DNA of 64,000 nt, from assembly GCF_002157895.1 (NCBI RefSeq), contig NZ_CP021377.1:3038001-3102000 (forward strand), read 5' to 3'. The DNA is from Oceanisphaera profunda (GTDB taxonomy: Bacteria > Pseudomonadota > Gammaproteobacteria > Enterobacterales > Aeromonadaceae). Made by a program: the position numbers and the translations under genes. A model generated the notes under the pieces. That model was not told where the DNA came from. It ran no database searches and was given only the letters and a program-made list of their open reading frames with translations. This document shows, piece after piece, positions 1 through 12,860 of this stretch; position 1 is the stretch's first letter, and every line of letters begins with the position of its first letter.

Positions 1-1128
1 TGGCCCAAGCTAAAGCTTGGTGTGCCCGCCCATTTACCGGCGGTGATCTTGGCCAGTGTGCTCACTTGGTTACTGAATAGCCAAGGGCTTGAGATAGCTA
101 CCATTAGCAGTCAGTTTAGTTATGTGCTGGCAGACGGCAGCAGTGGGCAAGGCATTCCGCCGGTGTTGCCGCAGTTTATTTGGCCTTGGCTGCAACCCGG
201 ACCCGATGGTGGGGTGTTAGTGCTGGATTGGAGCTTGCTGCAAGCCTTATTACCCGCAGCCTTTGCTATCGCCATGCTGGGGGCGATTGAGTCGCTACTT
301 TGTGCCGTAGTGTTAGATGGCATGACGGGCAAGCGTCACAGCGCCAATAGCGAGCTGTTAGGCCAAGGTATCGGCAATATAGTGGCGCCGCTTTTTGGTG
401 GTATTACCGCCACTGCTGCCATTGCGCGCTCGGCGGCTAATTTTAAAGCCGGTGGCCAAACACCGGTGTCGGGCATGGTGCACGCACTGGTGGTATTGGC
501 AGCCTTAGTCTTGCTGGCACCCATGTTGGCCTACGTGCCCATGCCGGCCATGGCCGCATTATTGATGGTGGTGGCGTGGAGCATGAGTGAAGCACACAAG
601 GCATTGCGCTTGATTAAAACCGCGCCTGTGGGTGATGTGTTGGTATTTTTTACCTGTTTCTCGCTGACCATTTTATTCGATATGGTGATTGCCATTACAG
701 CGGGTATTTTGGTGGCCGCCGTGCTGTTTATGCGCGATATTGCTGAGATGACGCGGGTGACGGATATTTCAGCTAGCAGCCGATTTAGTGCTTCGCCGCT
801 GCCAGTCGGCTGGTCGGTGTATAAGATCAACGGCCCGTTATTTTTTGCCGCTGCCGATAGGGTATTTAGCGAGTTAGCCGGTTTATGCCGTGAGCAAAAG
901 GGCGTAATTTTGTATCTAGACGCCGTGTCTATTTTGGATGCAGGCGGCCAAGCGGCGTTAAGTGGTTTTGTCACCCACTGCCAGCAACAAAATATTGAGG
1001 TCATAGTGGCCGACGTGCAATTTCAGCCGCTAAAAACCTTGGCCCGCGCCGGCGTACAGCCCATTCCTGAGGTGTTATCTTTTTATCCCACCTTACAAGA
1101 AGCGCTCGCGCAGGTGAGTCAGCGGTAG
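1..1128 (+). CDS. SulP family anion transporter, C-terminal part (5' end outside window)
   Basis: The reading frame is open from base 1, so the gene begins upstream; a GTG at 22 is internal. The visible part has several hydrophobic helices, including stretches around AAFAIAMLGAIESLLCAVV and LVVLAALVLLAPMLAYVP. The core features are typical of SulP transporters, for example GNIVAPLFGGITATAAIARSA. The last ~110 residues form a cytoplasmic STAS domain with the LDAVSILDAGG strand-turn. The family exchanges or symports sulfate, bicarbonate, or dicarboxylates (DauA) across the inner membrane; the substrate cannot be told from this sequence. The gene stands alone and converges on trxB, with a shared hairpin between them. 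The family call is secure. Confidence 0.9.
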   Translation, partial: WPKLKLGVPAHLPAVILASVLTWLLNSQGLEIATISSQFSYVLADGSSGQGIPPVLPQFIWPWLQPGPDGGVLVLDWSLLQALLPAAFAIAMLGAIESLLCAVVLDGMTGKRHSANSELLGQGIGNIVAPLFGGITATAAIARSAANFKAGGQTPVSGMVHALVVLAALVLLAPMLAYVPMPAMAALLMVVAWSMSEAHKALRLIKTAPVGDVLVFFTCFSLTILFDMVIAITAGILVAAVLFMRDIAEMTRVTDISASSRFSASPLPVGWSVYKINGPLFFAAADRVFSELAGLCREQKGVILYLDAVSILDAGGQAALSGFVTHCQQQNIEVIVADVQFQPLKTLARAGVQPIPEVLSFYPTLQEALAQVSQR

Positions 1129-1595
1129 AAGTGAAGGAATACAGCGCCGAGCGCCCAGCACCAAGCTAAAAGCTGAGCCTCAATATTCTGAATGCACGGA
1201 AAAATAGGCATAAAATCTGAAAGGGATTTTGATGGTTAGGGCGGGCGCTTGTAGGCGAACACTTGTTCTCGCATTTCGCCGAAGGCGGAACGGTTTTAGG
1301 CTTAGTGCATCAGCACCTGCTATGCCGGATTACACGGCTAAAGTATGTACCTAGATTCGTGCAATACGCAGACTGCGGCGCGGTTGGATATTGTTTAGTT
1401 TTACTGCGTAAAACCGGCCGACTAAAGATGGCCTCTACAATCGTGCAATATGTGAATGTTGGTGCGGTTGGTCTTTGTTTTGTGTTTAGCTCGGTGCTGT
1501 ATTCTCCCTTCACTTTTCACTCATCACAGTGTCAGATCAAAAACGGCGCCGTATCTAGGGCGCCGTTGTTTGCTGCTAGCTTAGTGTTGAATCGC
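1129..1595. repeat. Intergenic repeat cluster between the SulP gene and trxB
   Basis: No credible gene is seen in these 467 bases. In order the stretch holds: a GC-rich arm AGCGCCGAGCGCCCAGCACC... (1143-1170); a CACGGAAAAATAG piece (1190-1207); a TTGTAGGCGAACACTTGTTC... piece (1249-1291); two diverged ~60 b direct copies starting CTAAAG and containing TCGTGCAATA and GCGGTTGG (1338-1398 and 1432-1490); a GTTTTAC/GTAAAAC hairpin (1398-1414); a GC-rich right arm (1485-1500); and a trxB terminator. Related copies of these pieces occur elsewhere in the window. Confidence 0.75.
1539..1569 (-). terminator. Intrinsic terminator of trxB, probably bidirectional
   Basis: An AACGGCGCC / GGCGCCGTT hairpin with a short loop lies about 27 bases beyond the trxB stop. 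On the minus strand it is followed by TTTTTGATC. It also lies downstream of the SulP gene, so it could serve both convergent genes. Confidence 0.7.
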
Positions 1596-3192
<1,597 letters not shown>

Positions 3193-3708
3193 ATGAGTCA
3201 AAGGATGGATGAAGTGTTGGATTTGAACAGTAGACCGGCCAAAGATCTCGACCGAATAGATCGCAATATATTAAACGAGCTGCAGCAAGACGGCCGTATC
3301 TCTAACGTTGAGCTGTCTAAGCGGGTGGGGCTTAGCCCCACGCCGTGCTTAGAGCGCGTGCGTCGTTTAGAGCGCCAAGGGTACATCGAAGGCTATACTG
3401 CTATTCTTAATCCGCAGTATTTAGACGCCTCTTTGCTGGTGTTTGTAGAGATTACACTTAACCGTGGCACTCCTGATGTGTTTGATGAGTTTAATGATGC
3501 GGTACAAAAGCTGGAAGAAATTCAAGAATGCCATTTGGTATCCGGCGATTTTGACTATCTATTGAAAACGCGCGTGGCTGATATGTCGGCTTATCGTAAG
3601 TTGTTGGGCGAAACTTTGTTACGTTTGCCAGGCGTGAATGACACTCGCACCTATGTGGTGATGGAAGAGGTCAAGCAAAGCAATCGTCTGGTGATAAATA
3701 CCCGTTAA
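3193..3708 (+). CDS. lrp: Leucine-responsive regulatory protein Lrp
   Basis: Global transcription regulator of the Lrp/AsnC family that controls amino-acid metabolism genes and binds DNA as octamers or hexadecamers. From DLDRIDRNILNELQ onward the protein is nearly identical to enterobacterial Lrp. It has an N-terminal winged helix-turn-helix (ISNVELSKRVGLSPTPCLERVRR) followed by a RAM ligand-binding domain (LVFVEITLNRG to VVMEEVKQSNRL). ATG candidates are 3157, 3193 and 3205. 3193 is chosen on length (171 residues) and a GTGGAA about ten bases upstream; AAAGG directly abuts 3205, so the exact start is uncertain. A strong terminator follows. Confidence 0.95.
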   Translation: MSQRMDEVLDLNSRPAKDLDRIDRNILNELQQDGRISNVELSKRVGLSPTPCLERVRRLERQGYIEGYTAILNPQYLDASLLVFVEITLNRGTPDVFDEFNDAVQKLEEIQECHLVSGDFDYLLKTRVADMSAYRKLLGETLLRLPGVNDTRTYVVMEEVKQSNRLVINTR

Positions 3709-3773
3709 GCTGTGCTAATGGGTTCGGCTCTGGTATTTTTATCGAAGCGAGCTGATCATAAACTCAGATTCTG

Positions 3774-3801
3774 CGAGCGGCCTTGGCCGCTCGTTTGTCG
3801 T
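3774..3801 (+). terminator. Terminator of lrp
   Basis: A perfect 9-bp inverted repeat, CGAGCGGCC then TT then GGCCGCTCG (3774-3793), is followed by TTTGTCGTTT, 65 bases after the lrp stop. The T tract is imperfect. Confidence 0.65.
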
Positions 3802-3847
3802 TTGAGTCTCTGGCGACCTTATTTGTCGCAGCCCAGCCATTGATTGT

Positions 3848-6679
3848 ATGAATAACTTAAAAGTGAGGAGCGGGCGTTTGGCGGAGAAAAAGCTGTTTAC
3901 TCCCATGTCTGGTTTACAGCGCCTGTTTGAGGCCGGGTTGATCACCATTATTTTATTGGCGATCTTCATGATGTTGTCCTTGGTGTCTTATCACCCCTCG
4001 GATCCGGGCTGGTCACAAACTGCGTGGGGCGGAGAAATTCGTAATGCCGCCGGTCCTGCCGGTGCTTGGTTGGCCGATATTTTGCTGTTCTCTTTTGGCT
4101 TTTCAGCTTATGCGGTGCCGTTGTTTATGGTGCTGATTGGCTGGTTAACCTTATGGCGCCCAAGGGCGTTAAGTGACATTTGTTACTTAACCTTAAGCCT
4201 GCGCATTATCGGATTTTTAATGCTGCTGCTGAGTGTCTTAACCTTGGCCAGCATGAACTTGGGCAACATTTACTACTTTTCATCCGGTGGCTTAATTGGC
4301 GACATGTTGGCCTCGGCCATCGCCCCTGTCTTTGGCTCACTGGGCACCACTTTATTGCTGTTGTGTGGCTTTGCCACTGGCGTTACCTTTTTTACCGGTT
4401 GGTCTTGGTTGCTGATTGTGGAGCGCCTCGGGGCCGGTGTGGTCAATGCGCCGCAGTTATTAAGTCAAGTGCCGCAGCGTATCGTCGACTGGCAAAGTAA
4501 TTTACGTGGTTCACAGGAAAATGTGCCACTGGCGGCAACGACCAGCTCGACGCAAAGCTCCGGCAAATCAGTGACGGGCCCTGAGTCGGCGAATACCACC
4601 GCAGAAGACTCCGATTCCAGTTCAGGCTTTGTGAGCTGGCGCCGGTTTAAAGAGCGCTTGAGTGGCACCGCTGACGAAGCAGATTACGTCCCGCAAGCTG
4701 GCCGTGAATATGAGCAAGACGACCCGCTGATGGCACCTCTGCCAGCTGCACCTAAGCGTGCTTTACTGCAAAAGAAGGCGCCACCGATGCGTAAAGAGCC
4801 GGTGTTTAATGCCAACCATGAACCAGATGTGGACTTAGAGGCGGCCAGCTCGATGGCGGCGGATGACTTTATGGACACCGATGATTTTCTGGATGCGGAA
4901 GATTTTTTAGCGGCTGCGAGTGTCAATAAGCCTGCTCGTGTGCCGCAGCAAGCAGCAGCACCTACTCAACAATCACCGATTCAACAAGCAGCGCCGCAAG
5001 CACGCCCGCAGGCGATGCAACCGCCCGCAGCGCAGCCTATGGCAACCTTAGCGCAAGCGAATGGCTGGCCAGAAGACGACGAGGAGCTGGATTTGCCTTG
5101 GTTAAAAGATGATGAAGCTGTGCCTCATGCACCTGCCACACGGGTGGCAGCTGTGCCGCCTAGAGCGCAACGCAGTGTTAGCCCTTTACCTTCGTTTGAG
5201 TTACTGGATTTACCCAAGCCGCGCCAGCATACGGTGAGTGAGGCAGAGTTAGAACGCATTGCACGCTTAGTTGAGGCTAAACTTGCGGACTATAACGTAC
5301 AAGCCAACGTAGTGGGCGTGTATCCGGGGCCGGTGATCACCCGTTTTGAATTGGACTTAGCGCCGGGTATTAAGGTGAGTAAAATTGCCAGCCTAGATCG
5401 TGACTTGGCCCGTTCATTGTCAGCGATCAGCGTGCGGGTGGTAGAAGTTATCCCGGGTAAGCCTTATATCGGCCTAGAATTGCCCAACACGCGCCGAGAA
5501 ACCGTGTATTTGCGTGAGGTAATCGACAGCGAAGCCTTTAGAAATAGCCAACATCCGTTAACCATGGTGCTGGGTCAAGACATTGCCGGCGAGCCGGTGG
5601 TGGTGAACTTGGCGAGAATGCCCCATGTATTAGTGGCGGGCACCACCGGCTCCGGTAAGTCGGTGGGCGTGAACGTGATGATCTTGTCGATGTTATATAA
5701 AGCCACGCCGGAAGAAGTGCGCTTTATTATGATAGATCCCAAGATGTTGGAGCTGTCGGTTTACGAAGGTATTCCGCATCTACTCACCGAAGTGGTCACC
5801 GACATGAAAGATGCGGCCAATGCGCTGCGCTGGTGTGTGGGTGAGATGGAGCGCCGCTATAAACTGTTGTCTTCGGTAGGGGTGCGTAACCTGCAAGGCT
5901 ATAACACCAAGGTACAAGAGGCGATTGATGCGGGTGAGCCAATCCGTGATCCACTGTGGGATCCAACTCAGTCTATGGATACCTATCCGCCGGCACTGGA
6001 AAAACTACCCCATATCGTGGTGGTGATTGATGAATTTGCCGACATGATGATGATAGTCGGTAAGAAAGTAGAAGAGCTAATTGCGCGTATTGCCCAAAAG
6101 GCCCGTGCCGCAGGTATTCACCTGATTTTGGCTACCCAGCGACCCTCGGTGGATGTGATCACCGGCTTAATTAAAGCCAACATTCCAACGCGTATGTCAT
6201 TTCAGGTGTCGAGCAAAATAGACTCGCGCACCATCTTAGACCAACAAGGGGCTGAGTCCTTGTTAGGCATGGGTGACATGCTGTACTTACCCGCCGGTGA
6301 TAGCACGCCCACGCGGGTGCACGGTGCCTTCGTGGATGACCATGAAGTGCACAAGGTAGTAGCGGCATGGAAAGAGCGGGGCGAGCCCAATTATATCGAA
6401 GATATTTTAAGTGGTGACGTGGGCCCGGAAGGCTTATTACCAGGAGAAGTAGCGGAAGAGGGCGACGATGCACCGGATCCCTTGTTTGATGCTGCGGTAG
6501 CTTATGTCGTAGAGACGCGCCGCGGCTCTATCTCTGGGGTGCAACGTCAGTTTAAGATTGGTTACAACCGCGCCGCTCGTTTAATCGAACGAATGGAGCA
6601 ACTTGGCATTGTGAGTGCGCCTATGGGTAGCGGTCAACGTGAAGTATTGGCACCTCCGCCAGTTAGGGAGCGCAATTAA
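3848..6679 (+). CDS. ftsK: DNA translocase FtsK
   Basis: Septal DNA pump that resolves chromosome dimers and links division to segregation. The N terminus has about four membrane segments within the first ~200 residues. A Pro/Gln/Ala-rich acidic linker (about 220-450) is much shorter than in E. coli, so the 943-residue total compares with ~1,330. The motor domain has Walker A GTTGSGKS (598-605) and Walker [12 protein letters not shown]. It ends in a gamma winged-helix domain ([21 protein letters not shown]) that reads KOPS sites. The ATG at 3848 has no Shine-Dalgarno sequence; a TTG at 3878 (reading [11 protein letters not shown]) lies seven bases after AGGAG and may be the true start. The stop abuts the lolA ATG. 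Confidence 0.96.
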   Translation: MNNLKVRSGRLAEKKLFTPMSGLQRLFEAGLITIILLAIFMMLSLVSYHPSDPGWSQTAWGGEIRNAAGPAGAWLADILLFSFGFSAYAVPLFMVLIGWLTLWRPRALSDICYLTLSLRIIGFLMLLLSVLTLASMNLGNIYYFSSGGLIGDMLASAIAPVFGSLGTTLLLLCGFATGVTFFTGWSWLLIVERLGAGVVNAPQLLSQVPQRIVDWQSNLRGSQENVPLAATTSSTQSSGKSVTGPESANTTAEDSDSSSGFVSWRRFKERLSGTADEADYVPQAGREYEQDDPLMAPLPAAPKRALLQKKAPPMRKEPVFNANHEPDVDLEAASSMAADDFMDTDDFLDAEDFLAAASVNKPARVPQQAAAPTQQSPIQQAAPQARPQAMQPPAAQPMATLAQANGWPEDDEELDLPWLKDDEAVPHAPATRVAAVPPRAQRSVSPLPSFELLDLPKPRQHTVSEAELERIARLVEAKLADYNVQANVVGVYPGPVITRFELDLAPGIKVSKIASLDRDLARSLSAISVRVVEVIPGKPYIGLELPNTRRETVYLREVIDSEAFRNSQHPLTMVLGQDIAGEPVVVNLARMPHVLVAGTTGSGKSVGVNVMILSMLYKATPEEVRFIMIDPKMLELSVYEGIPHLLTEVVTDMKDAANALRWCVGEMERRYKLLSSVGVRNLQGYNTKVQEAIDAGEPIRDPLWDPTQSMDTYPPALEKLPHIVVVIDEFADMMMIVGKKVEELIARIAQKARAAGIHLILATQRPSVDVITGLIKANIPTRMSFQVSSKIDSRTILDQQGAESLLGMGDMLYLPAGDSTPTRVHGAFVDDHEVHKVVAAWKERGEPNYIEDILSGDVGPEGLLPGEVAEEGDDAPDPLFDAAVAYVVETRRGSISGVQRQFKIGYNRAARLIERMEQLGIVSAPMGSGQREVLAPPPVRERN

Positions 6680-7288
6680 ATGAAGAAATTAGCGACAATA
6701 GGTTTTTTAATTTGGTCGGTGAGTGCGGTAGCACTGGCCGATGCTAGGTCTGACTTACAACAAAAACTGGCCAGCTTTAACCAGTTCTCTGCAGATTTCA
6801 GCCAGCAAGTATTTGATGAGCAAGGTAAGCCGATGCAAACCGGCAAGGGCACCATGCAGTTGGCACGACCCGATCAGTTTCGCTGGCACACAGTGTCCCC
6901 CGATGAGAGCTTGATTGTTTCAAACGGCAAAAGCGTGTGGATGTATGACCCTTTTGTGGAGCAAGTGAGCATAGCGCCACTGGAGCAAGCGATTCAGAAC
7001 ACGCCTTTCTTATTGATTGCCGGTCGTGATGGCAAACGCTGGCAGGATTATGAAGTGACGCGCCAAGGTGCAGATTTTATCGTGGCCAGTAAAGATCCCA
7101 GCGAGCTGATCAGCCAGTTTAGTCTGCGCTTTGATGCGAGAAATCGCATTGAACGTTTCAGTGTGTTGGAGTCAGGCGGTCAGCGCAGTGATTTCACCTT
7201 AAAAAATATCAACACTCAGCCTAAGGTAAGCAACACCAGCTTTACCTTTACGCCGCCAAAAGGCGTGATGGTTGATGATCAACGCTAA
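6680..7288 (+). CDS. lolA: Outer-membrane lipoprotein carrier protein LolA
   Basis: Periplasmic chaperone that takes lipoproteins from LolCDE to LolB. The 202-residue precursor has a Sec signal peptide (MKKLATIGFLIWSVSAVALA, cleaved near residue 20). The mature part is a typical LolA beta barrel, with FSADFSQ, GTMQLARPDQFRW and SVWMYDPFVEQV. The ATG immediately follows the ftsK TAA, so the two are probably cotranscribed and translationally coupled; the same order occurs in E. coli. A clear terminator follows. Confidence 0.96.
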   Translation: MKKLATIGFLIWSVSAVALADARSDLQQKLASFNQFSADFSQQVFDEQGKPMQTGKGTMQLARPDQFRWHTVSPDESLIVSNGKSVWMYDPFVEQVSIAPLEQAIQNTPFLLIAGRDGKRWQDYEVTRQGADFIVASKDPSELISQFSLRFDARNRIERFSVLESGGQRSDFTLKNINTQPKVSNTSFTFTPPKGVMVDDQR

Positions 7289-7320
7289 ATATTAAGCGCC
7301 AAGCGTTAAGTAAATAGAGA

Positions 7321-7351
7321 ATACCGAGCTCAAGCAGCTCGGTATTTTTTT
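7321..7351 (+). terminator. Terminator of ftsK-lolA
   Basis: A 10-bp perfect stem, ATACCGAGCT / AGCTCGGTAT (7321-7330 and 7336-7345), with a 5-base loop and T7 after it. It is a textbook intrinsic terminator 32 bases after the lolA stop. Confidence 0.92.
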
Positions 7352-7533
7352 GCCGTGCTATTGGGCCAACTCTGCGTACCAACGCGCTCAGCTTTACCCC
7401 TCAGGCGTCAGCCTTTACACTTCCCCCTCTATAGAGACCCCGTTAGGCCCACAGTGTTACTCATATTAGGCCCGCCGCGTTGCTAAAGGCTGCTGGCCGA
7501 GTGCTGGATCTGTTGCCATTTTTGTGGAGATGA

Positions 7534-8862
7534 ATGATGAGCACCTTGAGTCTCGACTTTGAACAAGATGACTTTCGCCCGTTAGCCGCGCGCATGCGTC
7601 CGCAACGCTTAGAGCAATATCTGGGCCAAGACCATATTTTAGGGCCGGATAAACCACTGCGCCGAGCTCTGGAAGCCGGACACTGCCACTCCATGATTTT
7701 GTGGGGCCCGCCGGGTACCGGCAAAACCACGCTGGCTGAGTTGATAGCCCTGTATTGTGATGCCGAAGTGGAGCGGGTCTCCGCGGTGACCTCCGGTGTA
7801 AAAGAAATTCGCGCCGCCATCGAGCGCGCCCGCGAACATAAGTTAGCAGGTCGGCGCACTATCTTGTTTGTTGATGAAGTACACCGCTTTAATAAATCTC
7901 AGCAAGATGCATTTTTGCCCCATATTGAAGACGGTACCGTCACCTTTATTGGTGCCACCACCGAAAACCCCTCGTTTGAGCTCAATAACGCTTTGCTGTC
8001 GCGCGCGCGCGTTTATTTGCTGAAGCGTTTAGCGCCTGCTGCCATCGAGCAAATGATCGTGCAGGCGCTAAGCGACGACTCCATCTTGGTAGAGCGACAT
8101 ATTGTGCTAGAGGAAGGCGTACAAAGCGCCTTGGCGCAATTGGTGGACGGTGATGGTCGCAAAGCGTTGAACTATCTTGAGCTGTTATCGGACATGGCCG
8201 TATCTGTGGAGGGGCAATGCCGAGTCGACTTGAGCTTGTTGGCGGAAGTGACCGGCGAGCGACTGGCGCGTTTTGATAATCAAGGCGACCTGTATTACGA
8301 TTTAATTTCGGCGATTCATAAGTCAATTCGCGGCTCTAATCCCGATGCTGGTTTATATTGGTATGCGCGTATGGTGAGTGCCGGCTGTGACCCTTTGTAT
8401 ATTGCCCGTCGCTTGTTGGCCATCGCCTCAGAAGACATAGGGCTTGCCGATCCTAAAGCCATGGACGTAGCACTGGCAGCTTGGGATTGCTTTACGCGGG
8501 TGGGGCCTGCTGAAGGGGAGCGCGCCATTGCGCAAGCCATTATTTATTTAGCCTGTGCGCCCAAGAGTAATGCGGTTTACACCGCGTGGAACCAAGCGTT
8601 AAAAGATGCCAAAGAACTGCCAGATTTTGAGGTGCCCATGCATCTGCGTAACGCCCCCACTAAGTTAATGAAAGAGCTGGGGCATGGCGCCGAGTATCGT
8701 TATGCCCACCATGAGCCGGGGGCCTATGCGGCGGGTGCCACCTATTTGCCCGATGCCATTGCTGGCCGACAATATTATCAGCCTAATGAGCGCGGTTTTG
8801 AGCAGAAGATAAAAGCCAAGCTCGATTATTTGAAAAACCTTGACCAACAAGCGGGCGGCTAG
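7534..8862 (+). CDS. rarA: Replication-associated recombination protein A (RarA/MgsA AAA+ ATPase)
   Basis: AAA+ ATPase of the RarA/Mgs1/WRNIP1 family that acts at stalled replication forks with SSB and RecA. It has Walker A GPPGTGKT (58-65), Walker [10 protein letters not shown] (about 111-119), sensor 1 [10 protein letters not shown], and the C-terminal RarA tetramerisation region ([10 protein letters not shown]-like segment, [15 protein letters not shown]). The 442-residue length is standard. GGAG at 7526-7529 suits the second of two adjacent ATGs (7537) slightly better than 7534. It sits between lolA and serS, as in many gammaproteobacteria. Confidence 0.95.
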   Translation: MMSTLSLDFEQDDFRPLAARMRPQRLEQYLGQDHILGPDKPLRRALEAGHCHSMILWGPPGTGKTTLAELIALYCDAEVERVSAVTSGVKEIRAAIERAREHKLAGRRTILFVDEVHRFNKSQQDAFLPHIEDGTVTFIGATTENPSFELNNALLSRARVYLLKRLAPAAIEQMIVQALSDDSILVERHIVLEEGVQSALAQLVDGDGRKALNYLELLSDMAVSVEGQCRVDLSLLAEVTGERLARFDNQGDLYYDLISAIHKSIRGSNPDAGLYWYARMVSAGCDPLYIARRLLAIASEDIGLADPKAMDVALAAWDCFTRVGPAEGERAIAQAIIYLACAPKSNAVYTAWNQALKDAKELPDFEVPMHLRNAPTKLMKELGHGAEYRYAHHEPGAYAAGATYLPDAIAGRQYYQPNERGFEQKIKAKLDYLKNLDQQAGG

Positions 8863-9009
8863 CGGTAAAAGAGCCATAGACCTTAGTTGGCTCGCAGGCG
8901 AGGGGCTGTTAAACTTAACCTAGTTTAACAATGTTAATTTTCCGTGCTGCTAGACTCACCCGAGCATAGTCTCGATGGCTCTTGCACACCCTCGCATTTA
9001 ATAAGGTAA

Positions 9010-10311
<1,302 letters not shown>

Positions 10312-10332
10312 TTGCGCGCTTAATCTCTGCAT

Positions 10333-10380
10333 AAAAAAAGCCGCCCGTCCCGCATATTATGTTGGGACGGGCGGCTTTTT
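10333..10380 (+). terminator. Terminator of serS
   Basis: A 17-bp perfect stem, AAAAAGCCGCCCGTCCC (10335-10351) with GGGACGGGCGGCTTTTT (10364-10380), and a 12-base loop. Because both sides carry A/T tracts it could work in either direction. Confidence 0.93.
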
Positions 10381-10452
10381 GACGTTTGTAGCTTGGTACT
10401 GCAGTACTTGCTAAGACGGACAGCTAACGCGGCCTGACATGCGTTTACTTAA

Positions 10453-10751
10453 TGGTACCTGATTACCCACAAAGCTCAGCTATGTTTCAGTGAATTCAGT
10501 ATCAATTAATTCAATAGGTTACAGTGAGGCTCCGCCTCTTCGGTAAGAATATGAGGCTCATTTTGGTATTTTGACCTTGTAGGGGCCAATTTATTCGGCC
10601 CGGTTTGGTGTTTTGGTTTAAATCTAAACCTCAGTAACAGCCAGCAGAGCTGGCCTGCCGAAGTCCTCTTCGCCGAAGAGACGGGGCAGCTACAAAGAAC
10701 AAACCGAAACAGGGTGCATTATGGCTGAGGTTCATACGTAATCAGGTACCA
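10453..10751. mobile_element. MITE-like element with 14-bp terminal inverted repeats, no ORF
   Basis: TGGTACCTGATTAC at 10453-10466 is the exact inverse complement of GTAATCAGGTACCA at 10738-10751. The 271 bases between them code for nothing. They contain several small palindromes: GAGGC/GCCTC near 10530, GGTTTAAATCTAAACC near 10615, GCCAG/CTGGC near 10637, and a CTCTTCG/CGAAGAG hairpin near 10665. The shape resembles a miniature inverted-repeat element or a large folded RNA. Flanking target duplications were not evident, so mobility is inferred only. Confidence 0.5.
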
Positions 10752-10876
10752 ATAAAAGCCCATTGTAACTCGCATTACGGCGTGTGACTAAACCGAAAAC
10801 ACACAATAGTTTCATGAATTTACCTGACGGTAGTCATATTATTCATAAAAATGTAACAATTCAGTATCATATGCCA

Positions 10877-10904
10877 TTGATGAGTCTCCCTCTCTGTGTA
10901 TAAT
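10877..10904 (+). promoter_or_regulatory. Sigma-70 promoter for the AbgT transporter
   Basis: TTGATG (10877-10882) and a perfect TATAAT (10899-10904) are separated by 16 bases, about 140 bases upstream of the transporter start. No operator could be named. Confidence 0.65.
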
Positions 10905-11044
10905 CCACCAATATTTTTTGGTGTTCTAGCAGAACCATTCGGCTGGAAGGTTTCAGGTGGTTTTATCATCTGTTAATTCGGTTGGTGGTTGCCTTATCTA
11001 TTTGTCTGGCTATGCCAGATGCTTGGTTTGATGGAGAGAAAGAC

Positions 11045-12652
11045 ATGACGTCGCGTTCAACTGAATATAAAGGCGCTCCCAAAAGTGGGGCTGAGAAAAA
11101 AGGTGGATTTACCCGCTTTTTGGATACCGTAGAATGGTTAGGCAATTTATTGCCCCATCCCATAACCTTGTTTGCCATTCTCTGTGCCGTTATTTTAATT
11201 GCATCGGGTATTGCCGGATATTTTGAATTGAGTGTGGCTGACCCTCGCCCGGAAGGTGTCGCGGGACGCGCCGCTGATGGCATGATCCAGGTGGTGAGCT
11301 TGCTAAATGGCGAAGGTCTGGCGCGTATTGTGGGCAGCCTAGTGAGCAACTTCACCGGCTTTGCCCCCTTGGGCACAGTACTGGTCGCGCTGCTGGGCGT
11401 AGGCATTGCCGAGCATTCTGGTCTCTTGTCTGCTGCGATGCGCGGTTTGGTGATGAATGCGTCCAAACGCATGGTGACCGTTACCGTAGTATTTGCGGGG
11501 ATAGTCTCTAACACGGCGTCAGAGTTGGGTTACGTGGTACTGATCCCGCTGGCGGCGATGATCTTCCATTCATTGGGGCGCCACCCCTTGGCAGGTTTAG
11601 CGGCGGCGTTTGCCGGTGTGTCGGGTGGCTACAGTGCTAACTTGCTCTTGGGCACGGTGGACCCCTTGTTGTCGGGTATCACGCAAACGGCGGCGAACAT
11701 CATTGATCCCGAATATGTGGTGGGGCCAGAAGTAAACTGGTACTTCATGTTTGTGAGTACCTTTGTTATTGCTGCGTTAGGCGCCTTTGTTACCGAGAAA
11801 ATCGTCGAGCCTAAGCTGGGTAAATATAATGAGGCCGACGCCGCAGGTGATCTCGATATGACCGGCATGGGACGGGTGACTCCGGCGGAGAAACGCGCCC
11901 TTAAAGGGGCGGGTCTGGCTGCGCTGGTGGTGTGTGGGTTACTGGCGCTGACCGTAGTGCCCGAAAACGGTGTGCTGCGTCATCCGGTCACGGGTGAGAT
12001 CGCCGGCTCCCCGTTTCTACAGGGCATAGTAGCCTTTATTTTCGTGTTCTTTGCCATTCCCGGTTTTGTATATGGCCGCATGATGGGCACCATGAAAAGC
12101 GATCGTGATGTGATTGATGCCATGTCGAAAAGCATGAGCTCTATGGGTATGTACATAGTGTTGGTGTTTTTTGCGGCGCAGTTTGTGGCGTTTTTCAGCT
12201 GGACCAATTTTGGTACCGTGGTAGCAGTGCAGGGCGCTACCTTCTTACAAAACATTGGCCTGACCGGTCCTTTGCTGATGATGTGCTTTATCGTACTGTG
12301 CGGCTTTATTAATCTGATGCTGGGCTCGGCCTCTGCCCAGTGGGCAGTAACGGCCCCTATTTTTGTGCCCATGCTGATGCTGGTGGGCTACTCGCCGGAA
12401 GTGATCCAAGCGGCGTACCGCATTGGTGACTCCACCACCAATATTATTACCCCCATGATGAGCTACTTTGGCTTGATTATGGCGGTGGCGGCTCGGTATA
12501 AGAAAGACTTAGGTATAGGCACGCTGATGGCCATGATGCTGCCCTATTCGATAGTATTTTTGTTAGGATGGAGCTTGTTATTCTTTCTGTGGGTCTTTGT
12601 ATTCGGCCTGCCAGTGGGGCCAGGTGCCGCTACTTTTTATAACGGCCTGTAA
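11045..12652 (+). CDS. AbgT family transporter
   Basis: Inner-membrane protein of about a dozen helices, 535 residues, of the AbgT family (p-aminobenzoyl-glutamate transporter, MtrF/YdaH). The family imports p-aminobenzoyl-glutamate or exports antimetabolites such as sulfonamides; which one applies here is not shown. Supporting segments are WLGNLLPHPITLFAILCA, the re-entrant GVSGGYSANLL, and MLGSASAQWAVTAPIFVPM. The start at 11045 (MTSRSTEYK) follows GGAGAG at good spacing; an open frame back to 10982 lacks a ribosome site. It is single-gene, with its own promoter and terminator. Confidence 0.92.
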   Translation: MTSRSTEYKGAPKSGAEKKGGFTRFLDTVEWLGNLLPHPITLFAILCAVILIASGIAGYFELSVADPRPEGVAGRAADGMIQVVSLLNGEGLARIVGSLVSNFTGFAPLGTVLVALLGVGIAEHSGLLSAAMRGLVMNASKRMVTVTVVFAGIVSNTASELGYVVLIPLAAMIFHSLGRHPLAGLAAAFAGVSGGYSANLLLGTVDPLLSGITQTAANIIDPEYVVGPEVNWYFMFVSTFVIAALGAFVTEKIVEPKLGKYNEADAAGDLDMTGMGRVTPAEKRALKGAGLAALVVCGLLALTVVPENGVLRHPVTGEIAGSPFLQGIVAFIFVFFAIPGFVYGRMMGTMKSDRDVIDAMSKSMSSMGMYIVLVFFAAQFVAFFSWTNFGTVVAVQGATFLQNIGLTGPLLMMCFIVLCGFINLMLGSASAQWAVTAPIFVPMLMLVGYSPEVIQAAYRIGDSTTNIITPMMSYFGLIMAVAARYKKDLGIGTLMAMMLPYSIVFLLGWSLLFFLWVFVFGLPVGPGAATFYNGL

Positions 12653-12707
12653 GTTGACCTGTTAGACAGATTATTTTGTTACGTTAGTCAGATAATCACC
12701 AAGAGGC

Positions 12708-12740
12708 GTTCGGCGTGGGTCACTGCGCCGAACCTTTTTT
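12708..12740 (+). terminator. Terminator of the AbgT transporter gene
   Basis: GTTCGGCG (12708-12715) pairs with CGCCGAAC (12726-12733), followed by CTTTTTT, 55 bases after the stop. Confidence 0.85.
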
Positions 12741-12860
12741 ATTTAACGAGGGCGAGCAAGAGAATAGTTTGATGTTGAAGAATATTTATCCGTTTTTATT
12801 TCGCTTTTTGTCATTCTCCTTTGGTAGAATACAGCCCCTTAACGAGGTCCTCGGCAACAA

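Larger units (their letters stand above)
10381..11044. other. Long intergenic region between serS and the AbgT transporter
   Basis: No gene is supported here. The region contains a ~300-base element bounded by 14-bp inverted repeats (10453-10751, listed separately), then an AT-rich stretch leading to a sigma-70 promoter at 10877-10904 and a ~140-base leader before the transporter start codon. Confidence 0.6.

Noticed and set aside
10966-11514. 182-codon minus-strand frame opposite the AbgT transporter
   Set aside because: Antisense shadow of a real membrane protein with normal codon use; Pro/Thr/Ser-rich translation is typical of such shadows.
12741-12860. PurR operator upstream of cvpA-purF
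   Set aside because: Expected in enterobacteria, but no palindrome close to ACGCAAACGTTTTCGT could be found here.
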